Shown here piece by piece: positions 18,142 to 27,397 of a stretch of DNA of 27,844 nucleotides (its first letter is position 1; every line of letters starts with the position of its first letter). Under the pieces are notes generated by a model that ran no database searches, had not been told where the DNA came from, and saw nothing but the letters and a program-made list of their open reading frames with translations. The translations under genes and the position numbers were made by a program. The DNA comes from Chara braunii (taxonomy: Eukaryota; Streptophyta; Charophyceae; Charales; Characeae), in the NCBI GenBank assembly GCA_003427395.1, contig BFEA01000135.1, forward strand, positions 249,784 to 277,627, read 5' to 3'.

Positions 18142-19352
18142 TGCAATGACTTGCTGTTTTCTGGTCGTCTGTAGCCTCTCTCTTGTCGAGGCTGTACCAT
18201 CTGTAGGTTACATTTTTAATTTTGTTTGGCTGAGGGCTAACCGAGAGACCTGCCTGTAAGGGAATTCGTTAGGGAAATATCTGCAAATTTGGGAAACTGT
18301 AGGCCTCTACTAACTAGAATTCCTACAGCTACCCTAATTGCGAATAGCAGGCCCGGGCTACGCCTAGGACAGACAGGCCCTAAGGGCCTAAACTGATAGA
18401 CGATCCTATAGCCTATAGCCGGGTTGGGAGAGGCCCTAGAGGCCGAAACAGAAACGGGACCGGTCGGTCAGTCAGTCCGGTCTAGGTCGAGTCTAGGTTA
18501 GAGTAGACTATAGATAGGGTGGGCGCATCGGTTCAAGGCTTTTGGCAGTTGGTACCGAGTACATCGCGGCTGTGCAACGGGTGAACTAGAAGTGGTGACA
18601 GCTCAGCGTTGAGGGAGACTGACATAACCAGACCTTCGGAGCGCCGACCATAGCTGGGACCTGCGCTGTACTCTGTCAGCACGCGGGGCTGTACAGAGGT
18701 CTGGGCTATTCGAGGTCTGCTGGAGGCGAGAGAAGTTGGTGCCCTGCTGGACCCTCCTTTGGAGTAGGGTTACAGGGTTGTGGCGCTGCAGCCATAGCTG
18801 CAGCTTCTTCCTCAGAGATCATCTTGTCAGGAGTGGTGGCACTGCTGCAAACTTCCACCCGGGAAGTCTTCCGACACTTCGTCGCCTCAGATGCCTGTTT
18901 CAGGGTGGCGCTTCCCTCTGGAGGCTGTATATGGGTGGCGCTTGATGTTTCAGGGGCTCAGGGATGGTGATAGCGGTTCATCCAGGTTGGGGAGTGGAGC
19001 GCTCCTCATTCCTGAGCGGCGCATCATAGTACTGAGGTTATTATGACAATTCGAGACTCTGAGTTTAATAAACAGTGTTTATACTGGGTTCAGACTATCA
19101 TCGTTTCATTGTTTCTTGGATGTGATCTACTCGGCTTTGCTTTATGACTTGTTGTGACGATTGAGTGGAGTGAATTGCACTCTCAGTGTACCCTGTCATA
19201 TCGCATGGTCAAGTCTTCCGCTGTGTTTCTCTCTCCCTGTGCGGTGTGATACTCCTATCCTCTCCTCTTCCTTCTGTGTATGTATGGGCATACCTGGGAG
19301 TCTATGTGAGTGAGTGTTGATCTTTAGACAATCGACAACCAGAATCATAACA
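18142..19352 (+). mobile_element. candidate 3' LTR of element A
   Basis: A purine tract, AGGAGAGGGTAGG (18127-18139), directly precedes TGCAATGACTTG, and a TG...CA segment can be drawn to 19352 (ATCATAACA). AATAAA lies at 19067-19072, as expected near the R/U5 border. The segment has no coding frame of note. There is no second copy in the window to prove the borders, so the 3' end in particular is a guess. It is not similar to the LTR of element B. Confidence 0.35.
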
Positions 19353-19522
19353 TGTATCCACTACTTTCATTCTGTATATGGGACGCTGGACCCGCTTTCC
19401 AGCAGGTGATGCTCCCCACCAATAGATGGAGCCTCTCCCTCGGTGCTAGCGGTGTCTGCCCTTACCAGCACCACTAGCACTGGAGGGATTGTTTTCTCAA
19501 AAAAAAAATAAAAAAAATCATC
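19353..19522. other. spacer with imperfect hairpin and A-run before the broken gag of element B
   Basis: CCCTCGGTGCTAGCGGTG (19437-19454) pairs imperfectly with CACCACTAGCACTGGAGGG (19469-19487). An A-rich run, broken once by T, fills 19500-19518, directly before gag homology starts at 19523. No gene. Confidence 0.5.
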
Positions 19523-20518
19523 ATTGATAAGAGAGGTGAAGACCTCGACACATGGTTGAGGGCAGTGCCGGTTTACGTCAGGTGTAAACTCAGCTTGCCG
19601 CACGAAGAAGTGTTTGTGGCTGCTTCCTACCTAGAGGGTAGTGCAGCAAGATGGTTGAGCGGTTTAGTTTAACTCCAGGGATATAGTCATGACTTCTGTG
19701 CTTGGGCGGCCTCCCAGAAATTGGAGGACTTCCTGAAGATGGTGGAAGAGAGGTGGCATGATCCTCAGGAGGCCCAAAGGGCCACTGATGCGATCCCGAC
19801 ACTGCATACGCGGCAGTTTAAGTCAGTAAGGGAAGCCACCGACGTTGTTGAGCGTTTGATTTGTGTCCCAGGGGTGCGCTATGACCCCCAGGTCCTGTTG
19901 ACTTTGTACTTGAGATGTTTTTCACAGCCTCTCAGGAACCAGTTGGCAAAAGAGGTCAATGTCAACATGCACAACTTTTCTTCGTTTAGCAAGGTGGCCC
20001 TAGACCTTGAAGCAAAGATATGGCATGGACAGGCACCCACTACGGATGGGAGGAAGAAGACACTGCCTCCCAACTGGAAAGCGAAAGGTCGCTTGATGTT
20101 TGTCGACAANGATGGTTCAACCATCGAGGTGGACAGCAACTTCCAGGAGGGAGTAGGTTCAGAGGCAGGCAGCATAGATGCTTCAGAGGGTGGAGTAGTC
20201 GCTGCCCTTTCTCAAAAAGGTAAGGGGACCGGTAGACGCCGCGGAGGCTCCCGGTCTAGGAGTCAAGTTGACCCCAATGCTCCTCCATGGGAGAAAGCGG
20301 GTCTTATAGAGGACGTGTGGAGAGACTGTTACACACGGCAGGATTGTATTCGTTGTGGTCAATATGGCCACAGCCAATTCAAGCGCCGCAACAAGAAAGT
20401 GACGGAAAATATCCCGCCTACGATGGGACAGGTGTTAGGATCCTCTCAACCCGTTGGTAGCAATGTTGCCAGCACTTCAGGCAGTGCTCCGAGAAACACG
20501 TCGGGCCAGCAGGAATAG
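19523..20518 (+). pseudogene. gag: element B: gag capsid-like core and zinc knuckle, 5'-truncated
   Basis: Frame 2 starts abruptly at IDKRGEDLDTW and runs through a retroviral-type gag core (EEVFVAASYLEGSAARWL). A TAA at 19670-19672 interrupts it, most simply a CAA-to-TAA change. It then continues open as LEDFLKMVEERWHDPQ, DVVERLICVPGVRYDP, a basic linker and a knuckle CIRCGQYGHSQFKR. The fourth zinc ligand (Cys-x2-Cys-x4-His-x4-Cys) is Arg at 20384-20386. A single N sits at 20110. The frame ends in two TAG codons at 20516-20521. Gag would form the particle and bind RNA. The N-terminal third, like that at 529-1536, is missing, and there is no start codon, leader or 5' LTR. Confidence 0.85.
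20461..20518 (+). promoter_or_regulatory. gag/pol overlap in a different frame (possible -1 shift zone)
   Basis: The pol frame (frame 1) has its last upstream stop, TAG, at 20458-20460 and is open from 20461, so it overlaps the end of gag (frame 2) by 58 bases. This is the geometry of -1 translational frameshifting. However, no X-XXY-YYZ slippery heptamer is evident, so the offset could also be a mutational indel. Confidence 0.35.
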
Positions 20519-20541
20519 TAGTTGTTCCTCCTAGGGTCGAG

Positions 20542-22848
20542 GTGGTGGAGACACCCTCACCATCTCGAGAGATGGCCCAAGCTACTGACTCCCGTGTCGT
20601 CCCGCAAACACATTCAGACTCATCGAGCCTCTGTTCGATGAATGTGTTTGAGTCCTTAGAGGAGCTAGAGGTGGAGTGGTCTAGATCAGACCCGCTAGCT
20701 TCTTGGACGAGCTTAGTCAAAGCCCCTAAGGGTGAGATGTTCGTCAGCGAGGTTGTCATTGGCGGCCGCAAGGCCGGAGCCTATGATTATGACACTTGCT
20801 CAACTAGGAACTTTATTAGTCGCGCGTGCGTTGAGAGGCTGCGTTTACAGGGGCAAGTCCAACGCCTGAGTCGACCTGTGGAGTCGACCTGTGCCAACAA
20901 ACAGCGCATGGTAGTCAATGACTGCCTCCAAAATGTGGAGTGTGTTTTCCCGTACGCGGGAGGGGACTTGAGACATCGTGTCTCGTTCCTGGTAAGTGAC
21001 GAGCTCCCAATGGACATGTTACTAGGTATGTACTACCTATTTGTAGCACAGCCCCAGTTTGACTGGGACCGAAAACTGGTCAAACACACGTTGCCAGGTG
21101 GAGGGACCGCCAGATTACATAAGTTCAAAGCTAGTAGTCTGATTGAGTCCTACGGGTGCATGTGTGTGGCCGCGTTCTACAATTATTATAAGCAAAATGA
21201 GGAGGAGGGTATGTACTTAGTTTATGTCTCTGTTGCAGGCGCGCCGGTGAAAATGCCGTCGAAGATAGAGGGAGTAGTTGCTCAGTATCCTGATCTATTT
21301 GAAGAACCGACAGGGGTTGTTGAGAGGGAGGTCGTCCACGAGATAGAGATTATCCCAGGGTCTAGTATTCCGAAGGGTAGGATCTATCGGATGTCTTCAG
21401 GCGAGCTTAATGAGCTCCGCCGCCAACTCAAGGAACTCGTAGAGAAGGGTTGGATCCGGCCGAGTGTCTCTCCTTATGGGTCTCCAGTTCTATTCGTACC
21501 TAAGAAGAAGGAGGGTACTTTTAGGATGTGCATTGACTATAGGGGCCTCAATGCCATCACTGTAAAGAATAGAGATCCCCTACCTCGCATCGATGATCTG
21601 TTAGATAGAGTGCAAGGGTGTCGGTACTTCAGTAAGATAGATTTGAAGTCCGAGTACCATCAGATTGCAATCCGGCCCGAGGATCAACACAAAACCGCCT
21701 TTCAGACCAGGTACGGTCTGTACGAGTTTGTGGTGATGCCTTTCGGCCTTTGCAATGCTCCTGGCACCTTTCAGCATGCTATAAATCGGATATTCCATGA
21801 CTACTTGGATAAGTTTGTCATCGTGTACCTCGATGACATACTTATTTTTAGTAAGACTGTCGAGGAACATGTTGCACATCTGGACAAAGTCCTCGGTCTC
21901 CTGCGACAGGACAAGTTCAAGATCAACGGTGAGAAATGCGAGTTTGGCCGCACCCGTGTCTTGTACTTGGGTCATGAGATCTCCGCGGAAGGGTTGAAGC
22001 CCGATGACGCGAGGGTGACCAACATTCGTGATTGGCCACGTCCTCAGTCTGTGACTGAGATGAGATCTTTCTTAGGCATGACAGTCCACTACAAAACTTT
22101 TGTAAAGAACTATAGCATACTGGCCGCTCCTTTGACTGATCTGACCCGCCTTGACACCCCGTGGGAGTGGACAGATGAGTGCAAGGCTGCTTTCAGAAAT
22201 CTGAAGCATGTGTTGACGCACTACGAGGTCTTGAAACTTCCTGATCCTGATAAGCCGTTTATAGTCACCACGGATGCCAGCCAATATGGAATTGGCGCCG
22301 TGCTCACGCAACAGGAGGGGCCAAAGTTGAGGCCAGTAGAGTACATGTCCAAGAAAATGTCGTCTCTGAAGTTGGCTAAGTCCACTTATGAGAAGGAACT
22401 TTATGCTGTGTATAAGACTTTCACCCATTGGAGACACTATCTCCTTGGGAAGTTCTTCATCCTCAGGACTGATCATCAGACCCTGAGATGGATGAGAACC
22501 CAGCCGGTACTCTCTGACGCTCTCAAGCATTGGATCGAAGTCATTGAGCAATATGACTTTGACCCTCAGTATCTCCAAGGGGAGTACAACAAGGTTGCAG
22601 ATGCCTTGTCGTGCAGACCGGACTTCTCAGGTGCGCTGATTACTGAGTTCGATCTGACGGACAATGTTACTAAGTCTTTGGTGGAAGCCTTTCGCAAGGA
22701 CCAGTTTATGTCTGAGATCATACGCAGACTTGAGGCGAAGGATAAGAAGACCTCCGCTGAGTTTGAGTTGGTCAATGGCTTGCTGTTCTTGGAGAAGGCA
22801 GGGAGTAAACGCTTGTGTGTTCCAAATAGTGAGTTTTTGCGTAGTTAG
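20542..22848 (+). CDS. pol: element B: protease, reverse transcriptase and RNase H polyprotein
   Basis: A 768-codon open frame counted from a GTG, which is only a convenient first codon, since the product should come from a Gag-Pol fusion. Protease: YDTCSTRNFIS at residues 83-93, where the retropepsin DTGAT-type site has Cys for the essential Gly (residue 86). RT: KGRIYRMSSGELNELRRQL (278-296), FRMCIDYRGLN (327-337), KIDLKSEYHQI with Asp367 (Glu371 where Gly is usual), MPFGLCNAPGTFQ (399-411), YLDD (429-432), then thumb. RNase H: TTDAS (Asp578), YEKEL (Glu619), RTDHQ (Asp644) and VADALS (Asp687), all four acids present. The integrase zinc domain then begins and is cut by TAG at 22846-22848, after which the same frame continues. 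It would convert element RNA to DNA. Well preserved except for the protease. Confidence 0.93.
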   Translation: MVETPSPSREMAQATDSRVVPQTHSDSSSLCSMNVFESLEELEVEWSRSDPLASWTSLVKAPKGEMFVSEVVIGGRKAGAYDYDTCSTRNFISRACVERLRLQGQVQRLSRPVESTCANKQRMVVNDCLQNVECVFPYAGGDLRHRVSFLVSDELPMDMLLGMYYLFVAQPQFDWDRKLVKHTLPGGGTARLHKFKASSLIESYGCMCVAAFYNYYKQNEEEGMYLVYVSVAGAPVKMPSKIEGVVAQYPDLFEEPTGVVEREVVHEIEIIPGSSIPKGRIYRMSSGELNELRRQLKELVEKGWIRPSVSPYGSPVLFVPKKKEGTFRMCIDYRGLNAITVKNRDPLPRIDDLLDRVQGCRYFSKIDLKSEYHQIAIRPEDQHKTAFQTRYGLYEFVVMPFGLCNAPGTFQHAINRIFHDYLDKFVIVYLDDILIFSKTVEEHVAHLDKVLGLLRQDKFKINGEKCEFGRTRVLYLGHEISAEGLKPDDARVTNIRDWPRPQSVTEMRSFLGMTVHYKTFVKNYSILAAPLTDLTRLDTPWEWTDECKAAFRNLKHVLTHYEVLKLPDPDKPFIVTTDASQYGIGAVLTQQEGPKLRPVEYMSKKMSSLKLAKSTYEKELYAVYKTFTHWRHYLLGKFFILRTDHQTLRWMRTQPVLSDALKHWIEVIEQYDFDPQYLQGEYNKVADALSCRPDFSGALITEFDLTDNVTKSLVEAFRKDQFMSEIIRRLEAKDKKTSAEFELVNGLLFLEKAGSKRLCVPNSEFLRS

Positions 22849-23580
22849 TTTTTAGGAGAGTGTCATGATGCCACCGGCCATTTTGGGTATAAGAAGACCG
22901 CAGCCAACTTGCTGCAGCGGTTCTGGTGGCCCACGATGATGCGAGATGCCCAGCTATACATGGAGACTTGTCAAGTTTGTCAACGGGACAAACCACATAC
23001 TCAGGCTCCTCTTGGGCTTCTGAAGCCCCTTCCGATTTTGAAACGGCCTGGTGAGAGTCTGTCCATGAATTTCATGGATACTATGATCACCAGCAAGAGT
23101 GGGATGCGACACATCTTCGTCATCGTGGATAAATTTAGTAAGTATGCTCGGTTAGTAGCCATGCCGGAAACAGCAAAGACGGAGTACGTGATCCGAATGT
23201 TCAAAGAAAATTGGGTTAGAGACTTCGGTTTACCGAAGTCTATTGTCAGTGACCGGGATGTTCGGTTTACCAGTGAGTTGTGGAAGGTCGCTGCTGCAGA
23301 GCAGGGAACTCGGTTGCAAATGGCTTATGGGAATCACCCAGAGGCCAATGGACAGGCTGAGCAACTCAATCGCGCTGTGCAACACTTGTTGAGACACTAT
23401 ATTAAGCCAAATCAAGTGGACTGGGATAAGAAACTTGCTCTCATCGCCAGCCTGTACAACAATGCTGTGCACAACGCCACTGGGGTGAACCCGAACAATT
23501 TACTACTGACTTTCCAGCCTAGACTACCCCTTGACTTTCTCTTCATGAGAATCAATCAACTGCTGCACTGGGTACTTTAG
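22849..23580 (+). CDS. pol: element B: integrase, continuation of pol after an in-frame stop
   Basis: The frame is the same as the upstream pol, separated only by the TAG at 22846-22848. HHCC zinc domain: ECHDATGHFG and ETCQVCQ, complete. Catalytic core: LSMNFMDTM has Asn (AAT 23068-23070) where the first catalytic Asp is expected. SIVSDRDVRF carries the second Asp and GQAEQLNR the Glu. The core continues to LYNNAVHNATGVNPNN and RLPLDFLF. A frameshift near 23545 then sends the reading into RINQLLHWVL and a stop, while the conserved sequence goes on in another frame (STAALGTLEFAYKYEQ) to about 23636. Loss of the first Asp alone should abolish strand transfer. Confidence 0.9.
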   Translation, partial: FLGECHDATGHFGYKKTAANLLQRFWWPTMMRDAQLYMETCQVCQRDKPHTQAPLGLLKPLPILKRPGESLSMNFMDTMITSKSGMRHIFVIVDKFSKYARLVAMPETAKTEYVIRMFKENWVRDFGLPKSIVSDRDVRFTSELWKVAAAEQGTRLQMAYGNHPEANGQAEQLNRAVQHLLRHYIKPNQVDWDKKLALIASLYNNAVHNATGVNPNNLLLTFQPRLPLDFLFMRINQLLHWVL

Positions 23581-23636
23581 AGTTTGCCTACAAATATGAA
23601 CAGAAAATGCAGCAGGCAGTAGAACAGATGCAAAAG

Positions 23637-23826
23637 TTAGATTCTATCACACCATAAATAGGTAAAACACACAAAAATTGAAACCAAATGTCTGGAGGAG
23701 TTAAAAAAGCTGCTATTAAGACTGAGAAAAAGATAAAAGAACGACGATTTTTTATACAGGTTCTTACTGAAATACGTTTTGATTTTATTAAGAAGATCAT
23801 GAAGACTTGTACTTAGGAACATATTG
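23637..23826. other. AT-rich insertion of about 190 bp inside the integrase tail of element B
   Basis: The integrase text stops after EQMQK near 23636 and resumes at TKYEQLIESANKHRR near 23833. The bases between have no place in this protein family. They are much richer in A and T than the flanks and encode on the plus strand a short Lys/Ile/Phe-rich frame (from the ATG at 23689). The composition recalls organelle or viral DNA, but I recognise no source. Edges are good to about ten bases. Confidence 0.6.
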
Positions 23827-24389
23827 ATGAAAAAAACAAAATACGAACAGTTAATCGAATCTGCGAACAAACACCGCCGTGAGTCTTCATTTCAGGTTGG
23901 GAACAGAGTCTGGGTTAAGTCCTCGGAACTGGGACAGGAGCACATGATCTCCCGCAAGCTCATGCCACAGTACTTTGGACCATGGGAAGTCTTAGAGATC
24001 GTTGGGACAGATCCGGATGGCTCATCTTATGTTATCTGGATCCCTGGTCATCTTCGAACTTACCCTGTCTTTCATGCCTCCAAACTTGCACCTTTCAAGG
24101 AAACAGATGAGTTTCCTTCTCGTCGCTCAATGCTGGCCCCCCAACCATGGATGGAGAAGTGGACATTGACGACATCGTGGATCACAAGGAGCTGCCAGCT
24201 CAGAGACCTGCAGGAAGGGGACGTCCTCCGAAACCGAAGCTGCGGTACCTCGTTCGGTTCCGGCACCACACTGATCCGAAGGAGGACCGCTGGTTCACCA
24301 GGGAAGAGCTAATGAAGACCGCTCCTCAAGTTGTAACTCAATACGAGAGATCTCTGCAGAAGGGAAAGCGCCCTATGATCGAAGATTGA
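23827..24389 (+). pseudogene. pol: element B: integrase C-terminal domain and chromodomain-like tail
   Basis: The frame from 23824 reads SANKHRRESSFQVGNRVWV, ISRKLMPQYFGPWEVLEIVG, SYVIWIPGHL and VFHASKLAPF, the SH3-like tail of a Ty3 integrase. In the run of C at 24137-24142 the reading slips: the original frame ends at 24312 without sense, while the conserved sequence continues at 24147-24389 as DIDDIVDHKEL, GRGRPPKPKLRYLVRFRHH and DRWFTREELMKTAPQVV. This closing block is the divergent chromodomain-like motif also seen in element A. It ends in TGA 24387-24389. Confidence 0.85.
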
Positions 24390-24413
24390 GCTTCTCAAAG
24401 GACTGTTGAAGCT

Positions 24414-24425
24414 AAGGAGGAGGGA
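24414..24425 (+). promoter_or_regulatory. element B: polypurine tract (second-strand primer)
   Basis: AAGGAGGAGGGA lies directly before the TG of the LTR at 24427, between the pol stop and the LTR. This is the normal position of the plus-strand primer site of an LTR retrotransposon. Confidence 0.85.
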
Positions 24426-24426
24426 A

Positions 24427-25329
24427 TGCGAGGCCAGTAGGCCTATGAGCCCCATAAGGCCCCATTTTGCAGCCCGTCGGCCGCCCTAAGTGAAGGCAGG
24501 CTCGACGAGGCCCTCAGGGCATTTTTCTGGCCACCACGCAACTCAGGGAAATTCAGGCAGTTGCGCAGCGCCAGTTGGTTGAACCCAGGCCCTGGGCCAC
24601 CTGTGTGAATGTATGAGAAGCAGGCCCTGGGCTGGATACGGGTACCGGGCCGAACACAGGCCGAAGGCAGTTGGGCACATGCAACCATCTCAGGCCCAAG
24701 GCCTGTTCTCGTCGTGTTGGGCCTCAGGCTACAGGGGCCTACAGAAAAAGCTTCCTGGGACTGGACGCAGGCAGGCCAATTGGATATAGGAAAGGGCCTG
24801 CCTCCTCATTCGGCATTCGGGTGCTAGCTGCATGATGCGCTATTTGCTGGCTGGCGCCTACGCTCTCACGGGCGAGCAGGGAAGGAGCACGCAGCCATAG
24901 CCGAGCTGCGCTGCTGTAAGCTGGATGAGGCGCAGGGTGGTCCTTGGGTGCTAGTGGCATCTGTGAGTTGGGGAACGAGGTTGTGAGTGTAGCGCGAGAC
25001 ATACCTGGTGCTGGAAGCGTGCGACATTGGTCGCCATATGCTCGTACTTCGGGAATGTTGTTGATGTCATCTTTCGGCTTCGTAGTATAGGCTAGATAGG
25101 ATCTACCACCTGTAGTCTGGGCGCCGAGCGCCAGATAGGATATCAACTCTGGTTCTTCGTTGATGATGATGGGACTATTTCAGCATTGTAAATTATGAAC
25201 TCTTGGTGTGTTCTTATTTGGTGATTCTCGTGATGCAATGCTGTTGTTGGTTCGAGGTCAAGACTATCTGGACTCATATGTATGATGTTGTTTGATTGCT
25301 GAAGTTCGCTATTGCTCATCTTCCTTGCA
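24427..25329 (+). mobile_element. element B: 3' LTR, missing its last third
   Basis: It starts TGCGAGGCCAG after the polypurine tract and matches the solo LTR at 3728-2807 in inverted orientation over its whole length. It differs by point changes and lacks about 20 bases near 24832. Homology stops at TCCTTGCA (25329), while the solo LTR goes on for another 331 bp to its CA end. So the U5 side is lost and no target duplication can be seen. The minus-strand frames in it are the same accidental frames as in the solo LTR. Confidence 0.9.
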
Positions 25330-25515
25330 CTATGGCCTATGTATCTCCCGCGGTCATGACCGCGAGGGGAAATGCGCCCGACGGTCAAGAACTTGATGCC
25401 TGCCTCGACTACGGCCTGTCAGCCCCCGCCGAGATTTTCAGTTTTTGTTTTTTGAGAAATACGAGCCAAACATTAGGCTACCAGAGTGCCCCGGAACCAC
25501 TTACCCAGCCAGACC

Positions 25516-25549
<34 letters not shown>
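25330..25549 (+). other. sequence ending in 33 A: possible retroposed fragment
   Basis: Directly after the LTR break a 187-bp unrelated sequence ends in CCAGACCC and a run of 33 A (25517-25549). It begins near a perfect GC palindrome, CGCGGTCATGACCGCG. A terminal A-run at this junction suggests a SINE, a LINE 3' end or a processed RNA copy that cut the LTR. No Pol III boxes and no target duplication were found. T-rich DNA follows. Confidence 0.4.
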
Positions 25550-25552
<3 letters not shown>

Positions 25553-26407
25553 CCAATTTGGTAAAACATTTTTTTCTTTTTTTTTCTTTTTTTTTTCTTT
25601 ACCGAACAAAGCAGCTATCATATAACCGGAAAACGGGCCCGACATCACTTACATCATTTGCTGCGTCCAAATGGGCTAAGCAAGGCAAGCTCGGCTAAGC
25701 AAGGCACTCTCGCTCAAACAGCCAAAGCAAGGCACTCTCAGCCAAACCTATCCCTACGGCAGCCCCACAAGGTCATGACAACCAATCCCAATCCCAACCC
25801 TAAAACAAAATTCGCGTTCTCTAATTTAAGAAACCGATCTCCTAATCCACCCCTTCTCCAAACCGTCACACTATTAAGCGACCCTAATCTAGCGAAATCC
25901 AAGCAAGGTAACAAATCACTGACCAAAAGCATGATAATCCTAATTATCCACGGACAGAATACCAAAATGATTCACAAAGTTCCAACTCTATACCCTATGT
26001 ACCTCCAATCAGTAACCCCAACTAAAATCCAAATAAGCAACCCACGTGATGGACCAACCCACGGGCAAAAGAAACAACCATTCGCAAAATTCACAATCTA
26101 CACTTTGTATATCTCTAATTAACATCGCCAACCAACAACAAGGTAGCAGATCTTAGCCAATCACTGAAAATCACGATCCTAATGAACACCAATCCTACCT
26201 ACCAAGTAACGCTACCCTAATTGTCCACAAACAAAGTCAACGAACTACCAGTCCACAAAGTCTAATTATACACCCCAAAGTTCTCGAACAATCGTGATTG
26301 GTACTATTATATATTCAGAAGACAAAAAATATGAAAATACGATGAAGCATCTGTGAAAGCACCGAAGGTAAGAGAATCATGGGCAACACCATGCCCGAAG
26401 TAGGAGC
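25550..26407. other. AT-rich stretch without recognised gene
   Basis: A T-rich block (25570-25600), short repeats of AGCAAGGCACTCT (about 25681-25740), and A/C-rich DNA to 26300. The frame 25658-26122 (154 codons) is Asn/Pro/Lys-rich by composition and resembles no protein I know. Confidence 0.5.
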
Positions 26408-26686
26408 TTAGACAACAATGGACAACCCCGGTCGCAGCTTGAAACCCATTGTCAGGGATGGTGAGCGATACTGGTTGCGCCATGAAGTCCGTTCTCTCAC
26501 GCCTGAAAGTCGACCTTTGTCGATGCACTCTTGTACTTCATCTCCAGCTCTTTGCACGTATAAAACTGCAACCGCTGTTGCAAGATGATCATGTTCCGTA
26601 TTTGTAATCAGAGGGCAAAGCCCCTGAACAGGTGACAATACTGATATACACGATGCACAGATCTTGCCCGTTGACCAACCCCGCAT
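26408..26686 (-). CDS. unidentified small frame
   Basis: A 92-codon minus-strand frame with fairly ordinary protein composition (HDHLATAVAVLYVQ, RAGDEVQECIDKGRL). No domain recognised, no clear promoter, and it ends in GLSIVV. Listed because it is the most protein-like frame of the right end. It may be an exon fragment or chance. Confidence 0.15.
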   Translation of the reverse strand: MRGWSTGKICASCISVLSPVQGLCPLITNTEHDHLATAVAVLYVQRAGDEVQECIDKGRLSGVRERTSWRNQYRSPSLTMGFKLRPGLSIVV

Positions 26687-26905
26687 CTAGGATTACCAAC
26701 TCTTGTTGGCCAAGATTAGGCTATAGCAGGTGCATGGTTGTGCCCCCTCGAAGCAGCCTCCACCTCAGCGCCCACACGCTTTATCACCTATCCACCTCCG
26801 CCATACACAACAGCAAGTCGTGGCTAAGTGCAGCTTATCCGCAGCAAGCCCACATGAAGAACACAATAAGTGTATAATACGACTCAGGCCCGCCAGGGGA
26901 AGGTG

Positions 26906-26948
26906 GTACCCGTAAGGCCAGGATTTCCTGACCATTTTTTACGGGTAC
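26906..26948. repeat. strong two-stem hairpin
   Basis: GTACCCGTAA (26906-26915) pairs perfectly with TTACGGGTAC (26939-26948), enclosing GGCCAGGA/TCCTGACC (26916-26923 and 26926-26933) with one mismatch. It lies about 27 bases past the 3' end of the group II intron remnant. It might be an organellar hairpin repeat carried along with it. Confidence 0.75.
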
Positions 26949-26974
26949 ATAATTTCATTAAAACACGAATAGAG

Positions 26975-27073
26975 TCAAGAGTTCCACCGCTAGGCTCGAA
27001 GAAAGAGTCGAGCCTAGACCGTCTTAACAAGTGCTCTCCGAACCGTGCGAGATGGTCGCCTATCACACGGCTC
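26975..27073 (-). ncRNA. group II intron domain V and domain VI remnant (3' end of an intron)
   Basis: On the minus strand 27073-27040 is a 34-base hairpin, the normal domain V length. It has GAGCCGTG pairing with CACGGTTC (including the A-G-C catalytic triad and its G-U pair) and an upper stem GATAG/CCATC closed by the GNRA tetraloop GCGA, with one A-C mismatch. Just downstream is a domain VI-like stem: CTAGGCTCGA/TCGAGCCTAG (27017-27008 and 26999-26990), extended by GTTAAGA/TCTTGAC with an internal loop that holds unpaired A residues for the branch point. The intron would end in ...GAC near 26975, which fits the usual AY end. Such introns are spliced in mitochondria and plastids. No other intron domains are present, so it is a fragment, most likely organelle DNA inserted in the nuclear genome. 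The DNA following on the minus strand (26974 down) might be 3' exon but was not identified. Confidence 0.72.
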
Positions 27074-27295
27074 TCTGTGCATGTTTTCTTTCATCTGTTT
27101 TGCGTTTTTGTTTGGGTTTCTCACTCAAGCTCCAGTCTCCCACTTCGATCCTCCGCCGCCCGGGCATCGCAATACCAACGTGCGTGCGAACAACTTTTTC
27201 CTCACTTAAGACTAGTTGTGGCTAATTTGGTAAAGAACTTCCACGACCCTGAGGCCAAAGTTGTTGAGTTTATTTTTCTGCATAACAATGATAAC

Positions 27296-27315
27296 TTTTT
27301 TTTTTTTTTTTTTTT
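27296..27315. repeat. run of 20 T
   Basis: Homopolymer of 20 T, or the A-tail of a minus-strand insertion. No element could be defined next to it. Confidence 0.95.
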
Positions 27316-27394
27316 CTCGGACCTTCCTTTTTTCTTGCAAGGCGGTGCTGCTGGGGAAAACAGGGTGACCCGGGCAGCCCGGCTGGTAGCCTAG

Positions 27395-27397
<3 letters not shown>

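Noticed and set aside
21601-21975. Minus-strand frames antisense to RT and integrase (also 22072-22578)
   Set aside because: Shadows of the strongly supported plus-strand pol frame.
25790-25806. Telomere-like CCCTAAA
   Set aside because: A single CCCTAAAAC within C/A-rich DNA and no array.
25658-26122. 154-codon plus-strand frame as a gene
   Set aside because: Asn/Pro/Lys/Thr-rich by base composition, no domain character, no clear start context.
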